Shown one piece after another: positions 8,214 to 18,535 of a stretch of 64,000 nucleotides of DNA (position 1 is its first letter; every line of letters begins with the position of its first letter). Made by a program: the position numbers and the translations under genes. The notes beneath the pieces were generated by a model. That model worked only from the letters and a program-made list of their open reading frames with translations. It was not told the origin of the DNA and did not search any database. Location of the stretch: positions 30,846 through 94,845 of the forward strand of contig CANNIZ010000016.1 of NCBI GenBank assembly GCA_947505245.1. The letters are read 5' to 3'. Source of the stretch: Pseudomonadota bacterium. Its GTDB lineage: Bacteria; Myxococcota_A; UBA796; GCA-2862545.

Positions 8214-11200
8214 GCAACCCTCGCTGGCGTCGGTGCGCCGACAAACGCTCGATCGAGGGCCTCGATCACCTCCTTCGTCGGCCGATCGAAGAAGCTACCG
8301 CGGACGAGGTCGCCGTCGCGCGGGGACCCGGCGCCGAGCATCCCGCGGAAGAACAGGTAGTACACGCCGCCGACGTCCCGGTCGTAGTCGTATGCGGCGC
8401 CGAGGCGCCAGCGCAGGAAGCGGTGCAGCGCGACGAGGTACAGGTGGTACTGCAGGAAATAGTCGTGCCGCGTGAGCTCTGCGAGCATTCCGTCCTGACC
8501 GAACGCGGACGACACGCACGCGCCGCGCGTGTGGAGCTTGTTGCTCTTGTAGTCGACGACGAACCAGCGACGCTCCCCTTCCCCGGCGTGGAACACGAGA
8601 TCGATGCTCCCGGTCAGGAAGCCCGCGAGGTACAAGCCCTCGAGCCGCTCGAGCGAGGCGAGCCAGTCGGACGGAAGCGTCCCCGGCGACGCGAGTCGAA
8701 GCGCCAAGGCGAGGTCTGTGCCCCGCACGGGCTCCTCGAACTCGCCCTGCCGCGCGTGGGCGCTGCCGCCGGCCAGCGGCAGGTCGAACCGCAGCTCGTC
8801 GAGGCGCGCCGACCGCGGGACATCGCAGAGCCGAAGCTCCGTGAGCGGGCCTCCGAGGGGCGTGCGAAGCACGTCGAGGAACCCGAGCGTGAGCGGCTCC
8901 GTCCAGCGCGCTGCCGCGAATCCGTGCGCCGACAACGCGTCGGAAACAACGGCAGACACACCAACGGTCGCCTCGTCCGACGGAACCCGCGGGTGCGCGA
9001 GCTCGAAGTCGAGGCCTTCGAACACCGCGTGCAGCAAGGTCCCCGCGTCGGCTCCGCCGGGGAACACCGCGAGCGGCACCTCGGCTTCGGCAAGCGCGCG
9101 GCGACCTCCCCCGTAAAACTCGTCCGCGAGCCCGTCGTCGTCGAACCCTTCCAGGCGGGATTCGATGACCTCGCTCCCCGCGTGACCAGCGGCCCGTACG
9201 ACGGAGGTGTAGCTGTGGCGCCGCCAATGCGGGTCGAGGGGGCCGCGTCCGAAGCGCCGCACGTCCAGCGTCGGCGGGGTCGCCTCGGGGAGCGACGTCG
9301 TCAACCCCATCAGCGGGCCCGCGATCGACACGGCTACGCCGGGCTCTCCGTCGCGGTCCGACTCCCGCGCGAGCGTCAGCAGATCCTGGAGCAGCCCCTC
9401 GGGTCCGGCGCCCGCGCGAACCGCGCCCGACGTCAACCGGTCAGGGCCGCTGCCGTGCACGACGGACGCCAGCGGCGACGTGCCGAAGTCCTTGATCGCC
9501 CCGGTGTACACGACGGTGCGGTGCCGGGCGCGCGTGAGCGCCACGTACGCGAGGCGGATCCCCTCCTCTTGCGCCTCGCGCGCGGCGCGGGCGACGTTGT
9601 CCGACTTGGGCGGACACGAGGCGTCGACGTGTACGTCGAGCACGCGCAGCGTGGGCTCGGCTTCACGGGACACCAGCAACGCGGGGAGGTCGGCCCCGCG
9701 GAGCAGCGCGCCGTCCCACAGGTAGGGCACGAACACGACGGGGAATTCGAGCCCCTTTGCCTTGTGCATGGTGAGCACCTTCACCGCGTCCGCGTCGCGA
9801 TCGAGGCGCAACTCTGCGACGTCGGCGTCGAGGTCCTCGTCGCCGCGCCGCCGCTTCAGCCACGCGAGCAGCGCGCCCACACCGAGGCGCTCTTCGGTTT
9901 CGGCGGCGTTGAGCAGCTCCGCCACGTGCAGCAGGTTCGTGACGCGCCGCTCGCCGTCTGCGAGCGCGAGCAGCCGCGAAAGCACGTCCTCGTCGTCCAG
10001 AGCGGACCCGAAAGCGCGCATGAAGCCAGCGCCACCGATCCGCTCGCGCCAGCGGGCGAGGCCGCCGAGCCAGCGCTCCCAGTCCGCCACCGCCAAAGGC
10101 TCCTTCGCTTCGATGGCGAGCAGCCGCTCGGCCGTCCACCCGAACAGCGCCGTCGACGCCGCGACCCGCGTGAAAGCTCCGCCCGAGGACGTCGTCAACG
10201 CCTCGAGCCAGTACTGCACGGCGAGCGCCTCCTCCGACGCGAGCACGCTCATCGCGCCGGTTAGCACCGAAGGCACCCCGACGCTCGTGAGGGCCGCTTG
10301 CACCGCCGTCGCCTGGATGCCCTTGCGCACGAGGATCGCGACGTCACCCGGTGCGAGCGGACGCACCGCGTCACCAACCGGGACCGTCCACCCCGCGGAG
10401 AGGAGCTCCACGACGTCTTCGGCGACCCGGGCCGGCAGAGCAGCCGCGACCGCGGTCTTCCCGAGCGGAGCGCTGCCGTCGGACCCCACGAGCGACGCGT
10501 CGATCCATCGAAGCTGCAGCGGCGACGATGCCGAATCGGTCCACGGCAGCGGCGATGACAGGCCGTCGCGACCGAGCCGCTCTGTCGGTGGCGCAACCGG
10601 GAGGTAGTTGAACGACGCCCCAGGGCCGAACAACGCCTCCCGGTTCATCACCGTGTTCAGCGCGTCGAGCAGGCGCTCATCGGAGCGCCAGTTCGTCACC
10701 ATCGTGAACTGGCGCCGGGCGGCCGAGCGCGCCGCCTCCGCGTAGACGTGTACGTTCGCGCCGCGAAAGCCGTAGATCGCCTGTTTGGGATCGCCGATCA
10801 GGTACAGGTGATGGGCGCCGTTCCCGAAGCACGTCGAGAACAACGTCCACTGTTCGGCGTCCGTGTCCTGGAACTCATCGATGAGGGCCGCGTCGAACGC
10901 TCCCCCGATCGCGGCGGCCAGCGCTGCACGATCGGCGGGGTCTGCGGTGGGACGAAGCCGGGACGCCAGGCCCCGCAGCAGATCCTGGTAGGTCTGCACG
11001 CGGAGGCGCGCCTTTGCGACCTCGAACGCGGCGCGGACGTCACGAACGAAAGCCGCACGCAGGCACGACGCCACGCCATCGACAAAGCGTCCGAGCTGCT
11101 CCACGGCGTCGATCGCGGGGTGCGACATCGGAACGTCCGGATCGGCAAGCTGCGCGGACGACGACGCAGGTGAGAGCCACGCGATTACGTCAGGCTGGGG

Positions 11201-12025
11201 ATCGAACCACCGCGGCGATCCGCCGGCCCAAGCCCCGATCGCGTCGGCCCACGCGCGCACCTTGGGCGCGGTGTACGTCCGCTGCTTCGGCTTGAGCGCC
11301 CCGCCGCCTCCGCCCTCGATGAACGCGACGACGTCGTCGCCGAGCGAGGGCCACCGCCGCTGGAAGTCCTCGAGAATCGTCTCCCAACCCGCAGGATCGA
11401 CCCCATCGGCGGCGGGGATCACCTGTGTGTCAGGGTCCGACAGGCCCTTGCGCGCCAGCCCGAGCAGGCCTTCGCGGGTGAAGCCGCAGCGCTGCCGGAG
11501 GAACGCCACGCGCTCGGGTTCCGCTGCGTAGAACGTGCGAACGAGCACGTCATCGACGATCTCCTCGACGAGCCGATCGGTGTCCGGCGCAAGCTCGAGG
11601 TCGAACGCGACCCGGCTCTCGAACGCGTTCTGCTGGAGCATCCGCTGGCAGAAGCCGTGGATCGTGCTGATCAGCGCCAGATCAAAGCTCTCCACCGCGC
11701 GCGAGAGACGCCTGAGCTGCACCGCCCGCACCGCCGGATCCTCGACGCCTCGCGCGTGTAGCAGCGCAAACACCGGATCGTCGGGCGCGGCTTCACCCTC
11801 GAGCGCGGCGATCGCGAGCACCAGGCGCGACCGCGTGCGGTCTTCGAGTTCGGCCGTCGCGGCGCGCGTGTAGGTGACGACGAGGATCCGCTCGATGGGG
11901 ACGCCCGCTTCGGCGACGAGGCGGACGACGAGGTTCGTGATGCCGAACGTCTTTCCCGTGCCCGCGCTGGCCTCGATCAAGGTGACGCCGCGCTCAAGCG
12001 GCTCGATCCCGCTCCACGGCCTCAT
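8210..12025 (-). CDS. recB: Exodeoxyribonuclease V, RecB beta subunit (helicase-nuclease)
   Basis: This 1271-residue protein is the 3'-5' helicase and nuclease of RecBCD. The Walker A motif EASAGTGKT is at residues 18-26; DEFQDTDAEQW is near 382, GDPKQAIYGFRG near 412 and VLTMHKAKGLEFPVVF near 752. The C-terminal nuclease retains GTLLHAVFEGLDFE, GSIDLVF and the catalytic VVDYKSNKL around 1150-1160. The ATG at 12025 was chosen over 12037 because it makes an ATGA overlap with recC and has a GGGGGA ribosome site 5 bases upstream. It is the middle gene of a recC-recB-recD operon. Nothing looks degraded. Confidence 0.94.
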   Translation of the reverse strand: MRPWSGIEPLERGVTLIEASAGTGKTFGITNLVVRLVAEAGVPIERILVVTYTRAATAELEDRTRSRLVLAIAALEGEAAPDDPVFALLHARGVEDPAVRAVQLRRLSRAVESFDLALISTIHGFCQRMLQQNAFESRVAFDLELAPDTDRLVEEIVDDVLVRTFYAAEPERVAFLRQRCGFTREGLLGLARKGLSDPDTQVIPAADGVDPAGWETILEDFQRRWPSLGDDVVAFIEGGGGGALKPKQRTYTAPKVRAWADAIGAWAGGSPRWFDPQPDVIAWLSPASSSAQLADPDVPMSHPAIDAVEQLGRFVDGVASCLRAAFVRDVRAAFEVAKARLRVQTYQDLLRGLASRLRPTADPADRAALAAAIGGAFDAALIDEFQDTDAEQWTLFSTCFGNGAHHLYLIGDPKQAIYGFRGANVHVYAEAARSAARRQFTMVTNWRSDERLLDALNTVMNREALFGPGASFNYLPVAPPTERLGRDGLSSPLPWTDSASSPLQLRWIDASLVGSDGSAPLGKTAVAAALPARVAEDVVELLSAGWTVPVGDAVRPLAPGDVAILVRKGIQATAVQAALTSVGVPSVLTGAMSVLASEEALAVQYWLEALTTSSGGAFTRVAASTALFGWTAERLLAIEAKEPLAVADWERWLGGLARWRERIGGAGFMRAFGSALDDEDVLSRLLALADGERRVTNLLHVAELLNAAETEERLGVGALLAWLKRRRGDEDLDADVAELRLDRDADAVKVLTMHKAKGLEFPVVFVPYLWDGALLRGADLPALLVSREAEPTLRVLDVHVDASCPPKSDNVARAAREAQEEGIRLAYVALTRARHRTVVYTGAIKDFGTSPLASVVHGSGPDRLTSGAVRAGAGPEGLLQDLLTLARESDRDGEPGVAVSIAGPLMGLTTSLPEATPPTLDVRRFGRGPLDPHWRRHSYTSVVRAAGHAGSEVIESRLEGFDDDGLADEFYGGGRRALAEAEVPLAVFPGGADAGTLLHAVFEGLDFELAHPRVPSDEATVGVSAVVSDALSAHGFAAARWTEPLTLGFLDVLRTPLGGPLTELRLCDVPRSARLDELRFDLPLAGGSAHARQGEFEEPVRGTDLALALRLASPGTLPSDWLASLERLEGLYLAGFLTGSIDLVFHAGEGERRWFVVDYKSNKLHTRGACVSSAFGQDGMLAELTRHDYFLQYHLYLVALHRFLRWRLGAAYDYDRDVGGVYYLFFRGMLGAGSPRDGDLVRGSFFDRPTKEVIEALDRAFVGAPTPARVA

Positions 12026-15000
12026 GCAGTCCCCCACGCGGCCATCGCCTTCGCCGTACGTCGCGCGTCAAGGATCGGCCCCCACACGCGACAGGCGAGC
12101 GCCGCGAACGACGGGTCGACAACGCCGTCCGTTCGGACAAACGGGACGACGTCGCCGAACGCGTGGTGATGGTAGCGATCGGCGTGTTCGGTGTCTCGCC
12201 ATACGGCCAGCGCCGCCGCACCGGCGCGCTCCAGGACGGCCCGCATCGGCCCCTCCCAGTCGCCGGCGGCGATAAGGTCCACGTCCCGCGCCTCGCCAGA
12301 CAGGCCGTCCTTCGCCCCCCACGCGACCTTCGCGAACGCGTGGCTCGACTTCGGGAAGAACTGCAGCGGCCGATCGAGGCCCTCGGCGCGCATCGCGACG
12401 AGACCGTCCAACAGGCGCGGATCGCCGAGGCTCTCGAGTCCGATCACGTCATGGTCGGTGCGGCCCTGCTGGTTGACGCTGCCGAATACCACGCGCGCCC
12501 TCGCGGACCCGACGCCCGTCTGCGCCTGCAAGGCGAGCAGTCGAATCCACGCGTCGAGGAGCGCACCCGGGGCCTCAGCGCCATACGCGAACGCCACGAG
12601 GCCCTCGGTGGTGAGGTCCGAGATCCGTCCGACAAGACGACCTGAGGCGAGTGAAAGGTCGAGGTCCGTGCCAGTCGAGGCCGCCTTCCAGCCCGCGCGG
12701 GACGCCTCCGCCTGCATCTCGACCGCGAGCCCGACGATCGCGTCGAAGGTGATCTCCCCGAGCTGCCCAAGCGGGAGCGCCCCTCCGCCGCGCAGGCTCC
12801 CGTGAAGGCTAGCAACGTCGTGGCCTTCGCCCCGGTGGTCGAGCACCTGGCGCAGCAGGTCCGCGTGATCGATCCACCCGAGCTCGATCGGCTCGCGATC
12901 ACCGAGGTGCTCCCCACCGTCCCACGGAAGCGCGAGCCCGATGCGGGACCGCAGGAACCCGCGCAGCGGCTGGCGCCAGAACAGGACCAACTCGTCGACG
13001 TTCACCGGATCCGGAACCTTTTCCGCGGGCGCCACCCGGGCGTCCATCGACAGGAACGCTTCGCGATCTGCGCGAGGGCCCATCGCGGCGCGCGCTCCGT
13101 TCAACAGGCGCCGATCAAACGTCCAAGGCCCGGCGGTCTTCAGGGCGTCGACAATGAAATTCCGCGCATCAAACGCCTGCAGGGGGTGGTGCGTGGTGAG
13201 CTGCTCGGACGGCCGCGGCTCACCGGGCCGCTGGGGCCACGTCCGATCGAGCGCATCGCACAGCTCGCTCACCGGCACCGCGGGGGGCAGCACCTTGTTC
13301 GTGCGAGCGTCGTGGCCGGTGAACAGCACGACCAGGTGGTCGCGCGCGGACAAAACGGCTTCGAGCAGCAGGTAGCGATCTTCGTCGCGCACGTCGCGAT
13401 CTCCGACGCGCACGGGATGCCCCGTGAGATCGAACGCGAGGCGACGACTCTGGCGAGGAAACGAGCCCTCGTCCAGGCCGATCAGGCACACCACGCGGTG
13501 CGGCACGGATCGTTCCGGCACCATGCCGCAGAACGACACGGCGCCGCCGGAGCCGTGAACGGACGCGGCCGCCACGTCAAAGCGTCCCTCCACAACCGCG
13601 CGGATTCCGCTGACCGCCACGAGCCGCTCCGAGCCGGCGCACGCAGCTTCGTCAGCCAGCGCCGCGAGCTCGTCGCGCACGCGACGCGTCAGCCACGCGC
13701 CCCTTCCGCTCGTGCGGGTCAGGTCTGCGACGGCGGCCTCCAGCGAGGTCACCCACGCCCCCGCCGACCGCGGAGCGCGCAGCGACTCGACCTGGGAGAA
13801 CAGCGCGTCGCAGAACTCGGACAACCCGCCGAGCAGCCGCACGTCCGAGCCCTCGACCGCCTCGAACGGCCTGATCGACGCGACCTGCCGACCGTCATCG
13901 CGCATCACGACACCGAGCAACAGGCGATCGAGCCCGAACCGCCAGGTGTTCTGAGAATCCTCTGGCTGATCGTGAGAGGCTCGCTGAGCCGCGTCGGCGC
14001 CCCACCGAACGCCGGCGTCGAACGCCCACCCGCGGACGCGCGCGACCTCGTCACCATCGAAGCCGAAACGCGCCGACACCGGCTCGAGCGCCAGCAGATC
14101 GAGCACCTCCGACGCCGTCGCGCGCCCGTCCACGAGCCCGAGCACGCGTAGCAGCGCGTCGGCGACGGGGTTCAAGCGCCGCATCGTGAGGTCGACGATC
14201 TCGTACGGAACGTGCGGCGTGCCCGAGCGAGGCCACGATCCATCCGCATTCGGCGCCCGCTCGCCGCGATCGAACACCGACGCGAACACCGGTGCGTAGG
14301 CGTCGATCTCGGGAGTCATGACCACGACATCGCGCGGCTGTAGCGTGGGGTCGGCCTCGAACAAGCCGAGCAGCACGTCGCGAAGCACCTCCACCTGCCG
14401 CACAGCGCCGTGGCAGTCGTGCAGCTGAATCGACCGATCGTGGGGGTCGAAGTCGCGCTCGGCGAAGTCGGCGCGCAGCTGCGGGAGCCCGGCGGCCCGG
14501 ATGTCCTCCTGGAGCAGATGAAGGGCCGTGTCGTCGGGCGAGCCGTCGCGCGCGACCGTCGCCGAGGGGAAGACCTCGGCACCCAAGCCCACCACCTCGT
14601 CGGGGAGCTTCTCGAGGACGCGCTGAAGGTCGCGCGCCACGCGACCCCAGCTGGTAAGGAGCGGGTGGCCCGTGTCCCCGAGATCGGCCGCGTAGGCGTC
14701 CGACGGTACCAGCAGATACAGCTCGACGTCCCTTCCCCGGGCGACGTGTGCGAGCCCTTCGAGCCAGCTCAAAGGCACGCTCGATAGCGCGAACACGCGC
14801 ATCACCGACGCCGCGAGAGGGGCCTCGACCGTCGTGTATTGGAGGGCCAGCCGCTCCGCACGGTGCAGACGCCCTCCGAGGCGGTCGCGCACGCGACGCC
14901 ACAACAGCGGCTGCCACGCCTGACCGGCGAGGCGCTCGATCCCATCGTTCCCGCCAGCGCTCCACGCGCAGGCCATCTCCGGCCGGTAGGTCACGTAGCG

Positions 15001-15417
15001 GTCGAACAGGTCGGCCAGCCGGTGCGCGAGGCCGAACCCGCGCGCGTCGATCGCGTCAGCGAACGACCCCTCGGCATCCAGGTACCCCGCGAGGGGCTCG
15101 CACCCCGGCGACTCAGCGGCCTGCTGGAGCACGTCCGCCAGGGCCCAAACCAGCACCTCCGGCGACCACGGATCCCGCCCCGTGGTGGGCGACGCAAGGG
15201 CAGCGTCCAGAGCAGCCGTCGGGAATGGGAACTCGACGTTCGCGCACACGCCGAGCCGCTCGGCGAGCGCGTGGCGGAGGTAGCGCTCCATGCCCCGGCT
15301 CCCGACCACGATCTCGATCGGAGCGAGGGCGTCCACGCCCGGCCGCGCGAGGCCCGCGGCGAGGAACTCGACCAGGACCTCGACGCGGTTGCTGCGGAAC
15401 AGGTGGATGCCGGACAT
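12022..15417 (-). CDS. recC: Exodeoxyribonuclease V, RecC gamma subunit
   Basis: This 1131-residue protein is the scaffold and Chi-recognition subunit of RecBCD, built from an inactivated helicase and nuclease. The start MSGIHLFRSNRVEVLVEFLA and the early VVGSRGMERYLRHALAE block are typical of RecC, as are DVVVMTPEIDAYAPVF, PYEIVDLTMR, VVCLIGLDEGSFPRQ and LLLEAVLSARDHLVVLF. An AGGAGACGGC leader gives a good ribosome site 5-6 bases before the ATG at 15417. It is the first gene of the recCBD operon and begins 67 bases downstream of sbcC, which is transcribed in the same direction. The length is close to that of E. coli RecC. Confidence 0.92.
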   Translation of the reverse strand: MSGIHLFRSNRVEVLVEFLAAGLARPGVDALAPIEIVVGSRGMERYLRHALAERLGVCANVEFPFPTAALDAALASPTTGRDPWSPEVLVWALADVLQQAAESPGCEPLAGYLDAEGSFADAIDARGFGLAHRLADLFDRYVTYRPEMACAWSAGGNDGIERLAGQAWQPLLWRRVRDRLGGRLHRAERLALQYTTVEAPLAASVMRVFALSSVPLSWLEGLAHVARGRDVELYLLVPSDAYAADLGDTGHPLLTSWGRVARDLQRVLEKLPDEVVGLGAEVFPSATVARDGSPDDTALHLLQEDIRAAGLPQLRADFAERDFDPHDRSIQLHDCHGAVRQVEVLRDVLLGLFEADPTLQPRDVVVMTPEIDAYAPVFASVFDRGERAPNADGSWPRSGTPHVPYEIVDLTMRRLNPVADALLRVLGLVDGRATASEVLDLLALEPVSARFGFDGDEVARVRGWAFDAGVRWGADAAQRASHDQPEDSQNTWRFGLDRLLLGVVMRDDGRQVASIRPFEAVEGSDVRLLGGLSEFCDALFSQVESLRAPRSAGAWVTSLEAAVADLTRTSGRGAWLTRRVRDELAALADEAACAGSERLVAVSGIRAVVEGRFDVAAASVHGSGGAVSFCGMVPERSVPHRVVCLIGLDEGSFPRQSRRLAFDLTGHPVRVGDRDVRDEDRYLLLEAVLSARDHLVVLFTGHDARTNKVLPPAVPVSELCDALDRTWPQRPGEPRPSEQLTTHHPLQAFDARNFIVDALKTAGPWTFDRRLLNGARAAMGPRADREAFLSMDARVAPAEKVPDPVNVDELVLFWRQPLRGFLRSRIGLALPWDGGEHLGDREPIELGWIDHADLLRQVLDHRGEGHDVASLHGSLRGGGALPLGQLGEITFDAIVGLAVEMQAEASRAGWKAASTGTDLDLSLASGRLVGRISDLTTEGLVAFAYGAEAPGALLDAWIRLLALQAQTGVGSARARVVFGSVNQQGRTDHDVIGLESLGDPRLLDGLVAMRAEGLDRPLQFFPKSSHAFAKVAWGAKDGLSGEARDVDLIAAGDWEGPMRAVLERAGAAALAVWRDTEHADRYHHHAFGDVVPFVRTDGVVDPSFAALACRVWGPILDARRTAKAMAAWGTA

Positions 15418-15456
15418 GCCGTCTCCTAAGGCGCAAACCCAACCTATGCCGCGACG

Positions 15457-15473
15457 CGGACAGTTGTTGTCCG
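15457..15473. promoter_or_regulatory. Short inverted repeat between sbcC and recC
   Basis: A perfect 6-base inverted repeat (CGGACA / TGTCCG) with a 5-base loop sits in the 67-base gap, 12 bases after the sbcC stop and about 40 bases before the recC ATG. No T-run follows on either strand, so a rho-independent terminator is not convincing; an operator or a chance palindrome in GC-rich DNA are both possible. Confidence 0.3.
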
Positions 15474-15484
15474 GACCTCGCTCC

Positions 15485-18400
15485 CTACTCGACCCCGCCC
15501 GTCACGACCTCGATCGTCGAGCCCGCAGGCGACTTCGCGACGCGGACTTGCGAGAAGATCGCCTTCTGCATCGCCTCGACGTGGCTGATCAGCCCCACCG
15601 ACCGGTGCTGCGAGATCTGGTCGATGAGGTCCATCGCGCGGTTGAGCGTCTCCGCGTCGAGGCTGCCAAAGCCCTCGTCGATGAACAACGTGTCGAGTTG
15701 AACACCGCCGTTGAGCGCCTGCACGACGTCCGCGAGGCCAAGCGCGAGCGACAACGACGCGAGGAATTTCTCTCCGCCGGACAATACGTTCACGTCGCGG
15801 AGCTGGTTTGACCAGGTATCGAGCACGTCGACGTCGAGCCCCGCATGCGACCGACCATCGCGCTGCTGCGTGCGCAGGCGGAACACATAGCGGCCATCGC
15901 TAAGCGACCGCATGCGGCCGTTCGCCTGCCCCAACACGCGCTCGAGCCACCACGTGAGCATCCAGGTCGCGAAGTCGATCTTTGGCGCAACCTCGCCGTT
16001 CAGGTGACGCGCGAGGAGCAGCAGCCCGCGACTGTCCGCGAGGAGCGCGTCGCGCTCGGCGTCGAGCTCTGCGATGCGCTTGGACTTCGCGCGCAGGTGG
16101 TTCTGGGCCGCCTCGACCTCGCTGCGCTCCCGCGTGGCGACCCGCGCGGCGTCTGCCGCGGTCTGCTCTGCAGCCTCCGCCGCGGCGACGTCGGGCTCGG
16201 CCCGACCCGCGATGCCGAGCTCCAATTCGCCGATCTGCGCCGTCAGGGACGAGAGCTCCCGCTCCCACAAGTCCACGCGCTTCTGCAGCGCCTCGAGGTC
16301 GCGCGGGAGCACGTCAGCCGCAAACGCAGCCGCGGCCGTATCGAACCCCGCGTCGGCCAGGGCCGCTCGCGCCACGCTCGCGACCGACGTGAGCGTCGCC
16401 GTGCGCTCCTCGAGCTGGCCGTTCAACGCGGCCACGTTCGCTGCGGCCGCGACGATGGCGTTTTCCGACGCCACCCAGGCCGCCCTCACCTTGGCGATCG
16501 CGTCGGACTCCCGCTGGTTGGCTTTGACCGCCGCGTTCATCGCACCATCCGTCGTCGCGATCTCCGCGTCGACCTCGCCGACCTCACCGAGTCGGGCGGC
16601 GGCGTTCACGACCGCCCCCGAGGCCCGCGCGAGCGCCTCGAACGCCGCCCGCGCTGCGTCGGCAGCCAGCTCGGCCGCCGACTTCGCCTTTGCAAGGGCG
16701 GAGTTTCGCGCAGGACGCTCTGCGAGGACCACTGCACGAACGCCATCTTCGCGCTCGAGGGGCTCCAGGACCGACCGCGCGGCGTCCAACGCCGAGGTCC
16801 AGGCCGACGGATCGGCGTACCCCGCCCTCAGCAGCCGATCAGAAGCCTCGCGGGCTGCCGCACGCTCGGCCTCGAAGCCCGCGTCGACCTTCGCGACGAG
16901 CTCGGACTGCGTGTCGCGCAGGTCGCGCGCCGTCTTGGCGATCTTCTCGCACTTCTTCCGCAACGCGAGCGCGTCCCCGCCACCTGCGTCGCCGCTGCGC
17001 GGGCTCGGATGCTCAAGCCCTCCACAGACGGGGCACGCTTCGCCGTCGCGCAACGTGGCGGCCAGGAGCAGCGCGGCGTCCGCCTCCACCCGAGCGACGG
17101 CAGCTGCGAGCTCGTTGTCGGCCTCGATCAGCTCGCCTCCGAGCGCCTCCAGCCGGGCGCGCTTGGAGCGTCGTTCGGATTGCAGGGCCGGCTCGCGGGA
17201 CCCCGACCACAGGGCGACGGCGCTCGCATCCTGCTCGACGAGCCGACAGGCCGCGAGCGCTCCTCGTGCCTCCAACAAGGCGGGCCCCGCGGCCTCGCGC
17301 GTCACCGCGAGCGAATCGAGCTCCGCCACGGACGCCTGCGCCTTCGCCACCAGCGCCGTCACCGTCGCCGCGGAAGCAGCCGCGGTCGCTGCCTTCGTCG
17401 TGTTTGCGCGCTCCTCGACCCGCGCCTTGGCGAGCTCGCGCAGGTCGACGAGCCGGCTCTTCAGCGCCTCAACGACCTGGGTCGCGTCGCGCAGCGCGGT
17501 GTCCCTCGCCGGTAGTCCGGCCTGTGCAGGTTCAAGTTCTTGCCGGCCTGCGAGAGCGAGGGCGTGGGCCGTTCGCGCCTCACCGAGCTGGGTCTCGAGG
17601 CGCTGAAGTTCGCCACGAAGCGTGGCCTCAGCCTTCACCGCCGGCAGCGCCGACGCCGCGTCGCGACCGACCTTCAGCCTTCGCTTCGCGCCCTCGTGCT
17701 CGCCGCGTCCCGCCTCGTGCGCGTCGCGTCGGGCCACGCGCTCCCGGTGCTTGCTGAACAGGCCCGCAAGCGAGCGTGCCTCCTCCGACACGCGCACCGC
17801 TTCGTTTTGCTCGCCAAGGCGCGACACCTCGATTGCGCGAAGGTCCACGAGCCTCGAAGACAGCGCCTCGTCCTGCGCACCGAACGTCGCGGGATCGAAG
17901 TCGCGCCTCGCCTCCTTCGCGCGCGCGTCGATCTCGTCGACCTGCCCGCGAATCCCGCTGGCTTCGTCCTTGGCGAGCTTGGCTACGAGCTCGTGGCGTC
18001 GCACCGGGAACAATGTCTTCAGGAGCTTGGCGCGGTCCGCGGACTTCATCGCGAGGAATTGCTGGAACTCCCCTTGCGGCAACACCAGGATCTTCGAAAA
18101 ATCCTCGAACTTCAAAACGAGCAGCTCGTGCAGCTTGTCGGCGATCTCGTCGGGCGCCACGAGCTCGGGCGCGCCAGGTCCCGTCAGCCGCTGCAGCTTG
18201 ACGTACGAATCCCAGTCGATCGTCCCGGTCCGCTTGCGCCGCACGAATTTGTACGGCGACCGCTCCACCTCCCAGCGCGCGCCGTTCACCTCGAACACGA
18301 ACCGCACGACGGTGGAGTCCTCGGCGCCCGCCAGCTGGCTGCGCAGGCCACTTCCCGCAGACCTCGACCCGAGGCCGCGCCCGTACAATGCGTACGCCAT

Positions 18401-18535
18401 CGCGTCGAACAGGGTCGTCTTGCCCGCACCCGTCTCACCCGTGATGAGGAAGACCTTGTCCAGGCGATCAAAGCGGACCGTCTGTCCGACAGCGTACTGG
18501 CCGAACCAGCGCAGCTCGAGCTCGATGGGTCTCAT
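15485..18535 (-). CDS. sbcC: Exonuclease SbcC, Rad50-like ATPase
   Basis: This 1016-residue SMC-like ATPase partners with SbcD to open hairpins and trim DNA ends. The Walker A motif GETGAGKTT is at residues 33-41. A long Ala/Glu/Arg-rich coiled coil runs from about 170 to 880 and is interrupted near residue 502 by the zinc hook CPVCGG, which dimerises the arms. The ABC signature LSGGEKFLASLSLAL is near 918 and Walker B TLFIDEGFGSLD near 950. The ATG at 18535 overlaps the sbcD TGA (ATGA), so it is coupled to sbcD. The coiled-coil arms are alanine-rich, as expected in a GC-rich genome. Confidence 0.93.
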   Translation of the reverse strand: MRPIELELRWFGQYAVGQTVRFDRLDKVFLITGETGAGKTTLFDAMAYALYGRGLGSRSAGSGLRSQLAGAEDSTVVRFVFEVNGARWEVERSPYKFVRRKRTGTIDWDSYVKLQRLTGPGAPELVAPDEIADKLHELLVLKFEDFSKILVLPQGEFQQFLAMKSADRAKLLKTLFPVRRHELVAKLAKDEASGIRGQVDEIDARAKEARRDFDPATFGAQDEALSSRLVDLRAIEVSRLGEQNEAVRVSEEARSLAGLFSKHRERVARRDAHEAGRGEHEGAKRRLKVGRDAASALPAVKAEATLRGELQRLETQLGEARTAHALALAGRQELEPAQAGLPARDTALRDATQVVEALKSRLVDLRELAKARVEERANTTKAATAAASAATVTALVAKAQASVAELDSLAVTREAAGPALLEARGALAACRLVEQDASAVALWSGSREPALQSERRSKRARLEALGGELIEADNELAAAVARVEADAALLLAATLRDGEACPVCGGLEHPSPRSGDAGGGDALALRKKCEKIAKTARDLRDTQSELVAKVDAGFEAERAAAREASDRLLRAGYADPSAWTSALDAARSVLEPLEREDGVRAVVLAERPARNSALAKAKSAAELAADAARAAFEALARASGAVVNAAARLGEVGEVDAEIATTDGAMNAAVKANQRESDAIAKVRAAWVASENAIVAAAANVAALNGQLEERTATLTSVASVARAALADAGFDTAAAAFAADVLPRDLEALQKRVDLWERELSSLTAQIGELELGIAGRAEPDVAAAEAAEQTAADAARVATRERSEVEAAQNHLRAKSKRIAELDAERDALLADSRGLLLLARHLNGEVAPKIDFATWMLTWWLERVLGQANGRMRSLSDGRYVFRLRTQQRDGRSHAGLDVDVLDTWSNQLRDVNVLSGGEKFLASLSLALGLADVVQALNGGVQLDTLFIDEGFGSLDAETLNRAMDLIDQISQHRSVGLISHVEAMQKAIFSQVRVAKSPAGSTIEVVTGGVE

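Noticed and set aside
8423..10264. 613-residue plus-strand frame inside recB
   Set aside because: Arg/Ala/Glu-rich shadow with no domain pattern; RecB motifs on the opposite strand are complete.
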